Source: Oribacterium sp. NK2B42
GTDB lineage: Bacteria > Bacillota > Clostridia > Lachnospirales > Lachnospiraceae
NCBI RefSeq assembly: GCF_000424445.1
Contig: NZ_AUJX01000025.1
Location: 1-60,085, forward strand
Reading direction: 5' to 3'
Length of the DNA stretch: 60,085 bases
Shown: one piece after another, positions 15,252 to 25,759 of the stretch
Position numbering within the stretch: the first letter of the stretch is position 1
Layout of the letters: each line of letters begins with the position of its first letter
The notes under the pieces: model-generated
Told to the model about the DNA's origin: nothing
Database searches by the model: none
Seen by the model: the letters and a program-made list of their open reading frames with translations, nothing else
Program-made: the position numbers and the translations under genes

Positions 15252-18200
15252 ATGAATCTGAAGGAAGCTGACAGGTTTCAGACAATTCTCGATGGAATCA
15301 TTAGATACAGAGAAAGCGAAAAGACTGCCGTACTATGCGGGGAGGAAAGGATATCCTACAGAGACCTGATCCGTGATGCCATGCTGCTTTCGCATGCTCT
15401 GAGAAACAGGGGGGTAGGAAAAGGTTCTTTTATTATCCTTGCTATGAACCGCAGCGTGCATATGATTAAGGCTCTGCTTGGGATACTGTATGCGGGAGCG
15501 GCTTATGTGGCTGTGGATCGGACGTGGCCTTCCCGGAGGCTTTCGTATATACAAAAGGACTGTCAGGCCTCATTCATACTAGATGATGTGTTTTATGAGG
15601 GTCTCTGCCGGGAAAGCGTGGCGATTCTACGGCAGAGAAGCTTTGACGTGGACGAAAAGGAGCTGTACCCTGGCGAGGAGAATCTTCCCAGAGTAGAGGG
15701 CTGTGATGCGATCGCGGTATATTATACCTCCGGCAGTACGGGGGAGCCCAAGGGTACGGTAACCCATCACGGAGTTTTCCTGAATGAGGCCATGCCTGTG
15801 TCTTGCAATATCTGTTCCTGTAAGACTGCCCTTCTATGCGACGTGGTTTTTTCCATGGGCAATTTTGCATACGGTGCCGTTGCCTGTGATATTTTTTATG
15901 CTCTGTTTAACGGGATGACCCTTGTGCTCGCATCGGAAAAGGAGCGGCTCTCGCCGGATCTTTTAGGGAAGTGTATGCTTAAGCATCACGCGGATGCTCT
16001 TCTGGGTACGCCATCCATGCTGATGGGATATCTGGAGGATGCTACGTTTGCCTCCGGCTTTTCAGCTCTTAAGAGAGTCATCCTGACAGGAGAAGCCCTG
16101 TCCGAGGATGCGGCTTCAAGGATCGCTTCCTGTACCGGAGCTGTCCTCTTTGACGCCTTCGGTGCATCGGAGGTGCGAAATTACGCCTTTACAGAGATAA
16201 AGCCCGGTGAAACTATCAAACTGGGATCACCCACCCGGCAGGCTGTGCTGCTGTTGCTTGGTGAGGAAGGCATACTTCATGAAGCGGATAAGGCCTCCCC
16301 TGATACGAAGGGGGAGCTTTGTATCGGAGGAGAGCCGGGCAAATACGGATACTATCTCAACCACCCGGAGCTGACAGCTCAGAAGTTTACCGTTACCAAA
16401 GAATACGGAAGGATCTATCATACCGGAGATATGGCGATGGTAATGAAGGATGGGAGTATCATTCTGACGGGACGCGCCGACGGTCTGCGAAAGCTCCATG
16501 GACAGCGCATGGAGACCGGTGAGGTGGAGAGGATGATGGAACGGTATCCCGGGATTTACAAGGCGGCGGCGGATATCCGCGGTGAAGGGGCGGATGCGGT
16601 TCTTTGTGGATGGTATAAGGGAAATGAGATCGATGAGGATGGGCTCAGGACTTTTCTGGCAGAAAGACTGCCGGCTTTCATGGTTCCTGCCCGGTTGATG
16701 GCACTTAACGAGCTGCCGCTTAATGATAGCGGAAAGCTTGACAGACGTGCCCTTCCGGATATTCCCGCAAAGGACGTGATTTTCATTCCGCCTCAAAACG
16801 ATCTGGAAAAGCTTCTGTGTGATACTTTTGCAAGGGTATTAAGGCTACCATCAATTCCGGGAAGAGATTCCGGCTTTTTCGGGTTGGGAGGAGATTCCAT
16901 CAAAGCCATGATGCTGATCAGTATCATGGAGGAGTCCGGATATCATCTGTCTATGGCAGATATGCTTAAATATTCGACGCCGGCGCAGCTTGCGGCATGG
17001 CTTGACCGGGAGGAATCCACGGTAAAAACCTCTGTGGAGGTAAAGGCTCCGGAGCTGTTCACGCTTCCTGAGGAGTTGATGACGCTAAGGGAGGATGCGA
17101 ACATAAAAACAGTGCTTCCTGTCAGCAATGTAACCGACGTTTATCTTAGGATGAAGGGGCTCGGGATCTCTGACCGCCGAAATGTGACAAGGGGAAAGTT
17201 CTATGTTTCCCGAGGCTTTACAGAGGAAGAGTTTCGTGACCGCGCAGAACACCTTGTCAAGAACCATCCTGCTCTCAGGTCTGCCTTCAGGCAGGACAGC
17301 TCCGGAAGGTTCTGGCAGGTATTCTATAAGGAGTATCAGCCGGTCATATATTATAAGGATATCCGGAAGCTGTCGGGGGAGGTAAAGGCAGGGTTTACAG
17401 ACGGCTTCCTGAAGGTCATGGATATGGGAGAAGGACTTTTTCAGGCCGCATGCCTTCTTCTTTCTGACGAAAAGAGCGTTCTTTTGCTTTGTGTAGATCA
17501 CACCATCGCAGATGGGATATCTGTTCAGATCATGGCTTACGAGCTGGCTTCTCCCGATTACAGGAAGCTATCGGAGGATGCTTTGCTGTCTCACAGAGAG
17601 AGGGTTATGCAATATCTCACCCCTCCCGCTCCTGTCCGTGACTATTATCGGAAGGCGCGGCCCCTGTGGAAATCGATAGAGAGCCTTCGTCAGGATCAGC
17701 CGGACAGAAAAGTCCGCAGGGTATCTCTTACGAAAGATGAAACAGGACGACTTAATCAGATCCTGGCAGAACGTGGTATCCTTCTCTATACCTGGGTTCA
17801 GTTCTGTTACGGAAGAGCCCTTTTGGATGCCCTTTCAGGAGAAGAGATCTGGCTTTTGACCCTGGAATCCGGCAGATATCCCGACTGGAAGGACGATATG
17901 AGGACAGTCGGAAACCTGATCATCGGCACACCGGTAAAGATTAGCCGCGATATGACTGCAAAAGCCCTGCAGGAAAAACTGTTTATGTTAAGGAGTGGTC
18001 CATGGCTTTCGGATAGCGATATCCTGCGTGACGGAAAGTGGATGGGGATCTACGAGGGCATCACCTCCAATATGTTTGACGGCATCGGGAACGAAAATGA
18101 ACCCGTGGTGGAATTATGGGAGGATCGTCCGAGAACCGGAAACAGTATGGAGCTTACGGATAAGGCGCTTGTCATCGAGCTTCGTCATCCGGATCAGAAG

Positions 18201-18272
18201 GAAGAAAATGAGCGTTTCGATCAGGTGGAGGTGAAACTGAGGGAATGGATATTACATATCCTGTCACTGTAG
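15252..18272 (+). CDS. NRPS protein A-PCP-C (first)
   Basis: About 1006 residues. Adenylation domain, residues 1-510: A3 YYTSGSTGEPKGTV, A4-like LCDVVFSMG with an Asp, A5 FGASEV, A7 YHTGD, A8 GRADGLRKLHGQRMETGE, A10 NDSGKLDRRALP. Carrier domain, about 515-590: FFGLGGDSIKAMML with the attachment Ser. Condensation domain, about 620-1000: LCVDHTIADGIS, keeping the second His, Asp and Gly of HHxxxDG. The order A-PCP-C is unusual, since most modules run C-A-PCP. It would load its own carrier and pass that unit onward through its C domain. I chose ATG 15252 (GAGAGG upstream); the frame is open from 15186. Its end overlaps the GT2 gene by 28 bases. Confidence 0.88.
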   Translation: MNLKEADRFQTILDGIIRYRESEKTAVLCGEERISYRDLIRDAMLLSHALRNRGVGKGSFIILAMNRSVHMIKALLGILYAGAAYVAVDRTWPSRRLSYIQKDCQASFILDDVFYEGLCRESVAILRQRSFDVDEKELYPGEENLPRVEGCDAIAVYYTSGSTGEPKGTVTHHGVFLNEAMPVSCNICSCKTALLCDVVFSMGNFAYGAVACDIFYALFNGMTLVLASEKERLSPDLLGKCMLKHHADALLGTPSMLMGYLEDATFASGFSALKRVILTGEALSEDAASRIASCTGAVLFDAFGASEVRNYAFTEIKPGETIKLGSPTRQAVLLLLGEEGILHEADKASPDTKGELCIGGEPGKYGYYLNHPELTAQKFTVTKEYGRIYHTGDMAMVMKDGSIILTGRADGLRKLHGQRMETGEVERMMERYPGIYKAAADIRGEGADAVLCGWYKGNEIDEDGLRTFLAERLPAFMVPARLMALNELPLNDSGKLDRRALPDIPAKDVIFIPPQNDLEKLLCDTFARVLRLPSIPGRDSGFFGLGGDSIKAMMLISIMEESGYHLSMADMLKYSTPAQLAAWLDREESTVKTSVEVKAPELFTLPEELMTLREDANIKTVLPVSNVTDVYLRMKGLGISDRRNVTRGKFYVSRGFTEEEFRDRAEHLVKNHPALRSAFRQDSSGRFWQVFYKEYQPVIYYKDIRKLSGEVKAGFTDGFLKVMDMGEGLFQAACLLLSDEKSVLLLCVDHTIADGISVQIMAYELASPDYRKLSEDALLSHRERVMQYLTPPAPVRDYYRKARPLWKSIESLRQDQPDRKVRRVSLTKDETGRLNQILAERGILLYTWVQFCYGRALLDALSGEEIWLLTLESGRYPDWKDDMRTVGNLIIGTPVKISRDMTAKALQEKLFMLRSGPWLSDSDILRDGKWMGIYEGITSNMFDGIGNENEPVVELWEDRPRTGNSMELTDKALVIELRHPDQKEENERFDQVEVKLREWILHILSL

Positions 18273-20152
18273 TAACACCGGTTCGGGATACACCGATCCC
18301 GGTTTTTAAAAGAGCCCTTGCATCCCTGCAAAGCCAGAGCTTTGGCTTTGACCGTATACAGTGGGTTGTGGTACTTCACCTTTGCTCCCCGTCTTACAGG
18401 GATGAGGTTACCCGCCTTTTGGAAAAATATCAGAACGTTACTCTGATTTCCGAGGATAGACCGGAAAGTGCTTTATCGGATGTCAGAAACAGGGCACTGG
18501 ATCTGGCGGAAGGCAAGTGGCTGTTTTTCCTGGATTCCGACGATGAGCTGAAGAGAGATGTGATCAGGGATGTTGTCGGACATATGGAGGCATCGGGTGC
18601 TGACACAGGGATCTTTGGCGCGGAGATCGATTATAACGGCTTTAGTGTCACCTCCCTGCCTGACTCCGGATCAGATAAAGCGCATGTCCTTATGCGCGGA
18701 GACGAGCGGATCGGCAAAGGTCTTTGCGAGTATGGCCTGTATCTGTGGACGAGATGTTATCGCAGACAGTTTCTGTCAGAAAAGGTCATCCGTTTCCGTC
18801 CGCATATGTTTCATGGAGAGGATTTTTTCTTTAATCTTGACGTTACTGCAGAAGCCGGCAGGGTACTCATACTTCCGAAGCTGTCCGGATACAGGCATTA
18901 TCTGGCCGGAGGAATGAGCGCAAGGTTTGCGGAAAAGATCGGAGCAGGAGAGAGTACGAAGCTGTCAGAGGAGTTCGTTGCCGACTATGCCCTTTTGCTG
19001 GATGACCTTTATGAAGCCGGGAAAAAGATGGCTCTTGCGCTGGACAATGCGATCTGGTATCACATATGGAATTATGGCCGTTCCTTTTTCTACGCGAAGG
19101 GAGAGGTAAAACGTGTATTCAGGGATTCCATATCACCCCTGCTGCAAAAGCTCCGTCCTCCCGTGATGCTTGACTTAGACAGACAGAAACAGGCGGAAGG
19201 CATCTATAGGAAGATCATTGAGCAGACCGGTGACATTTCTTTGAAGCACTGCATGGTATCCGTGATCATACCGGTTCATAATGGAGCGGCGTACCTGAGA
19301 GAATGTCTGGAGGCGATTCAGAGGCAGACCTGGAAGCGTCTTGAGATCCTGGTGATCGACGATGCATCTACGGATGAAACAGGACGGATCGCGGAGGATT
19401 TTGCCCAAAAAGACGACAGGGTCAGAGTCATTCACAATAACGTCAATAAACAAGTATTTCATGCAAGGCGGATCGGATTTGAACAGGCCCGGGGGGATTA
19501 TCTGATCTCTGTTGACGGAGATGACAGGTGTTCAGAGGACTATGTGGAATCGCTCCTTCTAGCCGCCGGTGAGAGCGGTGCCGATCTTGTTGTAGGAGAT
19601 CATATTCTGTACACTACCGAAAGATCAGTTTTTCAAAATCTTGCCATGGGCCGGAATGAGGACAGGCAATATCTGGTTCCGCAGGATATGGAAATGGAGT
19701 TTTATATCCCGATCGACATCAATGATTATCGATATGATCAATGTCTGGTGCCGGTATGGTCAAAGCTGATCCGTAGGGATCTGATGGAACGGGCGCTTCC
19801 CACCTTTCGGGCAGTGACGTTTCCGATGTCTTTCTTTGAGGATGTTCTGTATTCCGGTGTTTTTTACCGCCTCAGCCGGCGGTCGGTTTTTACGAACCAT
19901 GGAACCTATTATTACAGGAGACATTCCGCATCCAACACAAGCAAGGATCTGATAGAGGCGCTGGAAAGCAACGTCAGAGGACAGCTGGAAACGATCGTAC
20001 AGCTTCGCTGGCTCCTTCGGCAGACGGATGCGGGGAAAGAAAAGACGGATCGTTTCGAAGCCTGGCGGGATTCACTCTGGAAGGTCATGGAGGCCCGATA
20101 CGTCGTCTATATTGGGAAGGAAGCAGCTAAAAAGAAGGAAGGAGACGCATGA
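18245..20152 (+). CDS. Bifunctional GT2 glycosyltransferase (two GT-A domains)
   Basis: A 635-residue protein with two family 2 glycosyltransferase domains in tandem. The first (residues 1-330) has VTVVTPVRDTPIPVFKRAL, then FLDSDDEL as the metal-binding acidic motif. The second (about 335-620) has VSVIIPVHNGAAYLRECLEA, LVIDDASTDET and SVDGDDR. Each would transfer a sugar from a nucleotide donor, acting in the cytoplasm. The start lies 28 bases inside the end of the A-PCP-C gene, so translation is coupled. The stop overlaps the next gene by four bases. The acceptor may be the peptide or its first sugar (inference from position). Confidence 0.88.
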   Translation: MDITYPVTVVTPVRDTPIPVFKRALASLQSQSFGFDRIQWVVVLHLCSPSYRDEVTRLLEKYQNVTLISEDRPESALSDVRNRALDLAEGKWLFFLDSDDELKRDVIRDVVGHMEASGADTGIFGAEIDYNGFSVTSLPDSGSDKAHVLMRGDERIGKGLCEYGLYLWTRCYRRQFLSEKVIRFRPHMFHGEDFFFNLDVTAEAGRVLILPKLSGYRHYLAGGMSARFAEKIGAGESTKLSEEFVADYALLLDDLYEAGKKMALALDNAIWYHIWNYGRSFFYAKGEVKRVFRDSISPLLQKLRPPVMLDLDRQKQAEGIYRKIIEQTGDISLKHCMVSVIIPVHNGAAYLRECLEAIQRQTWKRLEILVIDDASTDETGRIAEDFAQKDDRVRVIHNNVNKQVFHARRIGFEQARGDYLISVDGDDRCSEDYVESLLLAAGESGADLVVGDHILYTTERSVFQNLAMGRNEDRQYLVPQDMEMEFYIPIDINDYRYDQCLVPVWSKLIRRDLMERALPTFRAVTFPMSFFEDVLYSGVFYRLSRRSVFTNHGTYYYRRHSASNTSKDLIEALESNVRGQLETIVQLRWLLRQTDAGKEKTDRFEAWRDSLWKVMEARYVVYIGKEAAKKKEGDA

Positions 20153-21357
20153 TTTTCTTGTTTGTGAACCCCTTCTGGGGGCATATTAATCCTCTTCTTG
20201 ACCTCATCAAAGGACTGGCTGCGCGAGGTTTTACGGTCAGGGTATACAGCGGAACAGAGACAGCAGACGCCATTACGCAGGCAGGCGGTATGTTCGTTGA
20301 CTGCACACGCTTTTTTCTGAGACCGGGAGAGATCCAGTACGCTGTATCCGGTTATCTGAATGCACTTGAGGCCGCCATGGCGATGGATGGGTTCATGGCA
20401 GATCAGATACAGGAATGGAAGCCTGTATATGTCATCTCGGATATCGAGAGTATCTGGGGCAGTCTTCTGGCGGAAAAGTATCAGCTGCCTCTGATCATAT
20501 TTTCTCCCACCCATCTGAGGACGCTCTTTGCGGCGGGAGATTACTGGGGAGAATTCTTTCGGGAGCTGGAGCCTTATGAGGAAGCATTTGAAAGAAGACT
20601 GCAGCTTTTGAACGAAAAGGGCTTCCCGAAAAAGAGCATGATGTCTTTACTTTGCGTGGATCCGGAAAAGAACTATATCGCTGCCGTTCCCCGCATCCTG
20701 CAGCCGGATTGTGAGAGCCTTGATGAAGACCGGATAAGCTTTTTTGGAGGCATCGGCCTGAAGGTTAAGGACAACGCTTACAGATCCGGCAAATACCGCC
20801 CGCTTATCTATGTGACGCTTGGAACCACGTATTTTTCCGATGCACATGTCTTTTTCCGATGCTGTATCGAAGCCTTCCGGGATCTGGATGCGGATATCGT
20901 GATGGCGGTATGGAAATATGTGGATATCCGTAAATTGGGAGAAGTTCCGGAGAATATCGACATCCGGGTTTTTGTAGATCAGACAGATGTCCTCAGAAAA
21001 TGTGACGCGGCACTCTTTATAGGAGGTATCAATACGGTAAAGGACTGCCTGATGCTGGGCATACCCATGGTCATCTGTCCGTTCTTTTACGATAATTATG
21101 CCACCGCCAAACTGATCCGGGAAGCCGGAGCCGGAGTGCGGATTGACAGCTATCAGCCCGGGCTGCTGCGTGAGAGCGTCCTGCGGGTTCTGAAGGAGCC
21201 TTCCTTTAGGGAGAAGGCGGCTTCCCTTGGAGAGATCATCAGAAGCAGTCAGGGTACTTCTGAGGCGGTCGAATGGATCCTGACCCGCATCGAAGAAAAA
21301 CAGCAGGAGGACTTTTCACAGCATTCAGATTCATTGCCGGGAGCCAGATACCGTTAG
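20149..21357 (+). CDS. GT1 (UGT/MGT-type) glycosyltransferase, copy 1
   Basis: A 402-residue GT-B glycosyltransferase of family 1. The N-terminal acceptor-binding domain starts FVNPFWGHINPLLDLIKGL, with the catalytic-type His at WGH. The C-terminal donor domain begins at PLIYVTLGTTY and holds FIGGINTVKDCLMLGIPMVI where the family usually has HGGxxT. Here the HGG His is replaced (IGG), so donor binding may differ. Family members glycosylate small molecules such as macrolides and peptides. It overlaps the GT2 stop (ATGA) and is more distant from copies 2 and 3 than these are from each other. Confidence 0.88.
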   Translation: MIFLFVNPFWGHINPLLDLIKGLAARGFTVRVYSGTETADAITQAGGMFVDCTRFFLRPGEIQYAVSGYLNALEAAMAMDGFMADQIQEWKPVYVISDIESIWGSLLAEKYQLPLIIFSPTHLRTLFAAGDYWGEFFRELEPYEEAFERRLQLLNEKGFPKKSMMSLLCVDPEKNYIAAVPRILQPDCESLDEDRISFFGGIGLKVKDNAYRSGKYRPLIYVTLGTTYFSDAHVFFRCCIEAFRDLDADIVMAVWKYVDIRKLGEVPENIDIRVFVDQTDVLRKCDAALFIGGINTVKDCLMLGIPMVICPFFYDNYATAKLIREAGAGVRIDSYQPGLLRESVLRVLKEPSFREKAASLGEIIRSSQGTSEAVEWILTRIEEKQQEDFSQHSDSLPGARYR

Positions 21358-21447
21358 TGACCGTACTTCGGTAACTTACAGGATCGGCATCCGACCGCAC
21401 ACATTCAGATTTTAATAAGCGTTTATGGAGGAAGAAAGATAGAAACT

Positions 21448-24400
21448 ATGTATACATTCAAGGACATCTGGAAGGGCGCAGACGAAAACGTCACCGTACA
21501 TGAGCTTCTTGAGCGTACAAGGAGCTGTGAAGGGATCGCCATGGATATATGGGGCGAGACCATGAGCTATCAGGTCTTTCACGAAAGATCCGATGCTGTG
21601 GCGGCATTTTTGCAGCACAGGGGATATGGCAGGGGTGATATGATCCTCGTGCGCATGGAGCTTTGCTGTGATCTGTACTGTGTCATCACCGGCGTGATAA
21701 AAGCCGGCGCTGTCGTGGTGCCCCTCGATAAGGAGCTTCCCGACGCTCGTCTAGCGTTGATCATGGAGCAGACATCCCCGGTCCTTCAGATCACGGATGA
21801 GTTGGCGGAAAAGATGCTGACAGAAGGGAAAGAACTCACCTTTTGTCCTGCAAACAAGCAGATGTCATCTCAGGATGTCATAGCCATCCTGTATACATCG
21901 GGTTCTACAGGGGTTCCCTGCGGCATCCGTGTGATTTCCAGTGTCATGGTATGCAGCCTCCTTCCGATACCGGAAAACAGGATACTGTCAGAGGCAATAG
22001 GGGATTGTACAGCTCTTTTTAATATCAGCCATCCTTCAGTTGCTTTTGGATTTACGAACTTTTATTACACGATCCTGTATGGAAAAAAGTTTGTGCACAT
22101 TCTTATGGGGCAGGCGGACACCATGGAGCGGATTGCTGCAAAGCTGAATGAGAATGAGAGCTGCTTTTTGTTCTTCCCGCCATCCGCTGTTTTAGCCTGT
22201 CTTGACAATGAACGGGTACGCATGGCCTTTTCCCACGTAGGTGGTGTCATGGTGGGCTCGGATATCGTCAAACCCTCTCTGATGGAGGAAATGAGAAGCG
22301 TGCTGCAGCCGGGTGCCAGGATCGTCATCCTCTATGGGAGCTCGGAGGTCGCCCTTGCCACCGCAAGGATTGTCGTGCATCCGGAGAAGGCACATTCGGT
22401 CGGTTTCCCCACTGCCTTTTCCCGGATCGAGATTGTGGATGAGAACCGAAGACCCCTGCCCGTCGGAGAATCGGGTGAAGTAAGTGTGCGGGGAATCCGT
22501 GTGAACATGGGCTACATCGGCGCTGAGGATCAGAAACAGAACAAGATCGTCTTTCATCCGGATGGAACCCGTACCTGGTACTCAGGGGATCTCGGGTATC
22601 TGAAGGAAAACGGAGAGCTGTTTGTACTGGGAAGAATGGACCGGATCATCAAGCATCATGGATACCGGCTGGATCCCGTGGAGATCGAGGAATGCTTCAA
22701 ACGGGAGCTTGGTGTAAAAAATGCTGCGGTCAAACAATTTGAAATTGCGGGAAGATCCGTTCTGTGCGCCTTTTATGAACACACCTTTACGATGCCGGAG
22801 GAAGAGATTCGGCAAAAGCTCTCAGATAAGCTTCCCCGTTACAGTATCCCGGAGCGGTTCGTGCAGTTGGATAAAATGCCGTTAACCGATCGCGGGAAGC
22901 TTGACTACCGCGCCCTTTCCCTGCCGGATTCTGAAGGGCAGGCCCCCTATAAGGCGCCCAGGACAAAGGAGGAAAGGCAGATCTGTGAAGCCTTTGCAAA
23001 GGTGATGAAGCTTTCCCGCGTAGGGGTAAATGATAGCTTCTTTGCCCTGGGAGGAGATTCCATCCTTGCGGCAGGAGTTCTTTCCATGCTGAGGTATGAG
23101 GGACTGGAGCTTACGGTTGCTGAGCTTTTCCAAAAACCGACTCCTGCCATGCTGGCCGGCTGTGCAAGGCATGTGACTTTACCTGATCAGACAAAGAAGG
23201 ATTCCTTTGCCGGAGAAAGCGGCCGTGGGGAGGAGCTGTCCTGGAAGGATCGGCTGCCGGAGGAACTGGCATATCTTTCGGAGGATGAAAGGATAGAGGC
23301 GGTTTATCCGACAGACCCTTCCACAGGCTTCTATCTGTTTTTGCAGGAATCCGGGAGCGACTACACAAGAGGAAATATGATACGCTTCCTGATCCGCTGT
23401 AAAAGAGGATTTACGGAAGCCGCCTTCAGAGAACGGGTAAAGCAGATCACGGCAAAGCATCCTGTGCTGAGATCCTCTTTTGTGCGAGCAAAAGACGGAA
23501 AGCCATATCAGGTATTCAGGAAGGAGACAGAGCCTTCTGTCTGGTATAAGGATCTGGGCTCCCTGTCCGAAGAAGCCCGTGAACGGTTCCTTGGCGGATT
23601 CTTTCAGGTGATGGAAGAGGAGGGAAGCCTTTTTTCGGCAGCCTGTTTTCCGGTGGCTGATTCCTGCTGCGAGCTGCTTCTGAGCCTTCGCCATGTGCTG
23701 ACAGACGGGCTTTCCCTTTATGAGGTGATACGTGAACTGACGGCAGATTCCATCACGCCGGATACAGATGCCTTTTATCTGTGGCGGGAGAAGCTGATGC
23801 AGGAAGAGGACAGGATCCCGCCTGAGCTTCTTGAGCATTACCGGGATTTCGGGGAGAAGATGCTTCTTCCCTCCGGCAAGGGAACGGGAGATTTTACGGT
23901 CAGGGTGCGGAAGCTTTCTCTTGATCCGGACAAGACCCGGGCTATTCAGGAAAAATGCGCCGCAGAGGGCGTATCTCTGGTCACCTATGCCGAGTACTGC
24001 TACGGAAAAAGTCTTCTGAAGGTCATGAGCCGTGACCAGCTCTGGTTTTCCCATCTGTATTCCGGCAGGAGCCCGGAGCTTTCCGGAAGCGATGCCATCG
24101 TGGGAAATCTTTTCTACACGATGCCGGTGAGAATAGATAACCGGATGACTGTACAGGAATTTCAGGAGGAGCTCCTTCTGCCCTGGCGGTATCCCTACAG
24201 CACGCAGAATTCTCTTTACAGAAGATTGAACCGTTTTGTCGTTGAGGAAGGACTGGTATCCAATCACTTTACCGAATTGGGGGAAAATGTGTTGGAGATC
24301 CGGGATATTCAGGAAAACACACGTACCGGACATTCGGTTGAAAGCAGGGATGGCCGTCTGACCATTACCCTTCGGCATTTTGACCGGGAAGAGGAAAACA

Positions 24401-24465
24401 GGTCATATGATCAGATCGAAGAAAATCTTCTGTCCCTGCTTAATCAGGTATCGTCTGAGCACTGA
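21448..24465 (+). CDS. NRPS protein A-PCP-C (second), atypical A domain
   Basis: A 1005-residue protein. Adenylation domain 1-500: A3 is YTSGSTGVPCGI, with Cys where Lys is usual; the A4 region reads FNISHPS, with Asn where the alpha-amino-binding Asp is expected; A5 LYGSSEV, A8 GRMDRIIKHHGYR, A10 TDRGKLDYRAL with Lys kept. Carrier about 510-580: FFALGGDSILAAGV. Condensation about 610-1000: LSLRHVLTDGLS. The Asn at the Asp235-equivalent position is known from aryl-acid-activating enzymes such as DhbE, so the substrate may lack an alpha-amino group. GGAGG at 21427-21431 precedes the ATG by 16 bases. Confidence 0.87.
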   Translation: MYTFKDIWKGADENVTVHELLERTRSCEGIAMDIWGETMSYQVFHERSDAVAAFLQHRGYGRGDMILVRMELCCDLYCVITGVIKAGAVVVPLDKELPDARLALIMEQTSPVLQITDELAEKMLTEGKELTFCPANKQMSSQDVIAILYTSGSTGVPCGIRVISSVMVCSLLPIPENRILSEAIGDCTALFNISHPSVAFGFTNFYYTILYGKKFVHILMGQADTMERIAAKLNENESCFLFFPPSAVLACLDNERVRMAFSHVGGVMVGSDIVKPSLMEEMRSVLQPGARIVILYGSSEVALATARIVVHPEKAHSVGFPTAFSRIEIVDENRRPLPVGESGEVSVRGIRVNMGYIGAEDQKQNKIVFHPDGTRTWYSGDLGYLKENGELFVLGRMDRIIKHHGYRLDPVEIEECFKRELGVKNAAVKQFEIAGRSVLCAFYEHTFTMPEEEIRQKLSDKLPRYSIPERFVQLDKMPLTDRGKLDYRALSLPDSEGQAPYKAPRTKEERQICEAFAKVMKLSRVGVNDSFFALGGDSILAAGVLSMLRYEGLELTVAELFQKPTPAMLAGCARHVTLPDQTKKDSFAGESGRGEELSWKDRLPEELAYLSEDERIEAVYPTDPSTGFYLFLQESGSDYTRGNMIRFLIRCKRGFTEAAFRERVKQITAKHPVLRSSFVRAKDGKPYQVFRKETEPSVWYKDLGSLSEEARERFLGGFFQVMEEEGSLFSAACFPVADSCCELLLSLRHVLTDGLSLYEVIRELTADSITPDTDAFYLWREKLMQEEDRIPPELLEHYRDFGEKMLLPSGKGTGDFTVRVRKLSLDPDKTRAIQEKCAAEGVSLVTYAEYCYGKSLLKVMSRDQLWFSHLYSGRSPELSGSDAIVGNLFYTMPVRIDNRMTVQEFQEELLLPWRYPYSTQNSLYRRLNRFVVEEGLVSNHFTELGENVLEIRDIQENTRTGHSVESRDGRLTITLRHFDREEENRSYDQIEENLLSLLNQVSSEH

Positions 24466-24534
24466 TGCTGATATCCGGAAGAAATGACGGATGAAAGGAT
24501 GAAACTCTGAACAATGTTTTGGGAGAAAGGGAAC

Positions 24535-25743
24535 ATGAACTCTGTAATTGCGGTCTTTGTCATTCCGGGTGTCAGCCATATTGCGATGCTGGTACCTCTT
24601 TTGCGATATTTTGGGGAACAGGGATATGCTGTCCGTGTCTATACAGCTTCTTTTATTGCTTCTCATGTGGAAAAGGCAGGTGCCGAGCTGGTTTGCCTGG
24701 ATGATCTCTATGATCAGCTGGAAGGGGATCCTTATACACGTGCCACCAGTCCCTACGCCATGCTGGAGCTTGTGAAGTTAATGGATGAAAGGTTTGGAGA
24801 GGAGCTCCGTACCCATCCTCCTGCTCTTGCGCTGGTGGATGCCCATACGGTTTGGGGGCGTCTTCTTGCCGGGAAGTACGAAATTCCGGTGATCATTTCC
24901 AGCACTACCATGATCATGAACCCTTTGACGATGAAGAAATACTTCCGGTATTACGAACGATCGGTTCAGATCATGGAGGAAGGCGATCTTGACAATAAGC
25001 TGGAAGAACTGACCCGGGACGGCTTTCCGAAACGGGATATCTCTTCCCTTTATTCTGTGGGGGAAAAGGAAAACTGCATCGTGTATGTATCAAAGGAGCT
25101 TCAGCCCTGTGCGGATCGGATGGATATTTCCCACGTGTTTTTTATGGGATATGCAGATGAATTTAAGGGAATTCCTGTCAGAAGGTCGTCTTCACGTCCC
25201 CTCATCTTTATCTCCATGGGGACCTCCTTCTTAAATACCGGATTCGTATTCAGAAATTGTGTCACTGCTTTTAAAGACAGAACGGAGCTTGACGTCGTGA
25301 TGGCAGTCAGCAGTGAAGAGATAGTGAAGCATCTGGGAGAGCTGCCGGGACATATCCGGGCACTGCCCTTTGTGGAGCAGAAAGAGATTCTGGCGATTAC
25401 TGCTAAGGCGGATGTGGTGATCTGCCATGGAGGACTAGGCACAGTACGGGAGAGCCTTCTGGCCGGCGTGCCCATGATCATCTGCCCCCGGGCATTTGAC
25501 CAGGAAGGAAACGCAAAGCGCGTGGAGGAGCTGGGGGCCGGAATCACTCTTGACAACAACCGTCCGGAAACGCTACGGCGGGCAGTCCGGCTGATGCTGT
25601 CGGTTCCATCTTACAGGGAAAACTCCTTCCGCATAGGGGAGACCCTGAGAAAAAGCGGCAATGTCGAGGAAGCGGGCAGATGGATTCTCTCCTGCCTTCC
25701 TCATACTGAGAAAATATCGGGGCAGTCCGAAATACTGTTATGA
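24535..25743 (+). CDS. GT1 glycosyltransferase, copy 2
   Basis: A 402-residue family 1 glycosyltransferase. It begins MNSVIAVFVIPGVSHIAML with the His at the usual acceptor-activating place. The donor half has PLIFISMGTSFLNTG, then VICHGGLGTVRESLLAGVPM, the full HGGxGT motif. It is a close paralogue of the next gene (long stretches such as FGEQGYAVRVY and PRAFDQEGNAKRVEELGAG are identical). ATG 24535 follows GAGAAAGGG; an in-frame ATG at 24514 is less likely. Copies in tandem suggest two sugars added in turn or a recent duplication. Confidence 0.88.
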   Translation: MNSVIAVFVIPGVSHIAMLVPLLRYFGEQGYAVRVYTASFIASHVEKAGAELVCLDDLYDQLEGDPYTRATSPYAMLELVKLMDERFGEELRTHPPALALVDAHTVWGRLLAGKYEIPVIISSTTMIMNPLTMKKYFRYYERSVQIMEEGDLDNKLEELTRDGFPKRDISSLYSVGEKENCIVYVSKELQPCADRMDISHVFFMGYADEFKGIPVRRSSSRPLIFISMGTSFLNTGFVFRNCVTAFKDRTELDVVMAVSSEEIVKHLGELPGHIRALPFVEQKEILAITAKADVVICHGGLGTVRESLLAGVPMIICPRAFDQEGNAKRVEELGAGITLDNNRPETLRRAVRLMLSVPSYRENSFRIGETLRKSGNVEEAGRWILSCLPHTEKISGQSEILL

Positions 25744-25759
25744 AGGGAAGGAGAGGAAT

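Noticed and set aside
23179-24378. 399-codon open frame on the minus strand
   Set aside because: It lies entirely opposite the C domain of the second A-PCP-C gene, whose motifs are clear; the minus reading has no recognisable domain.
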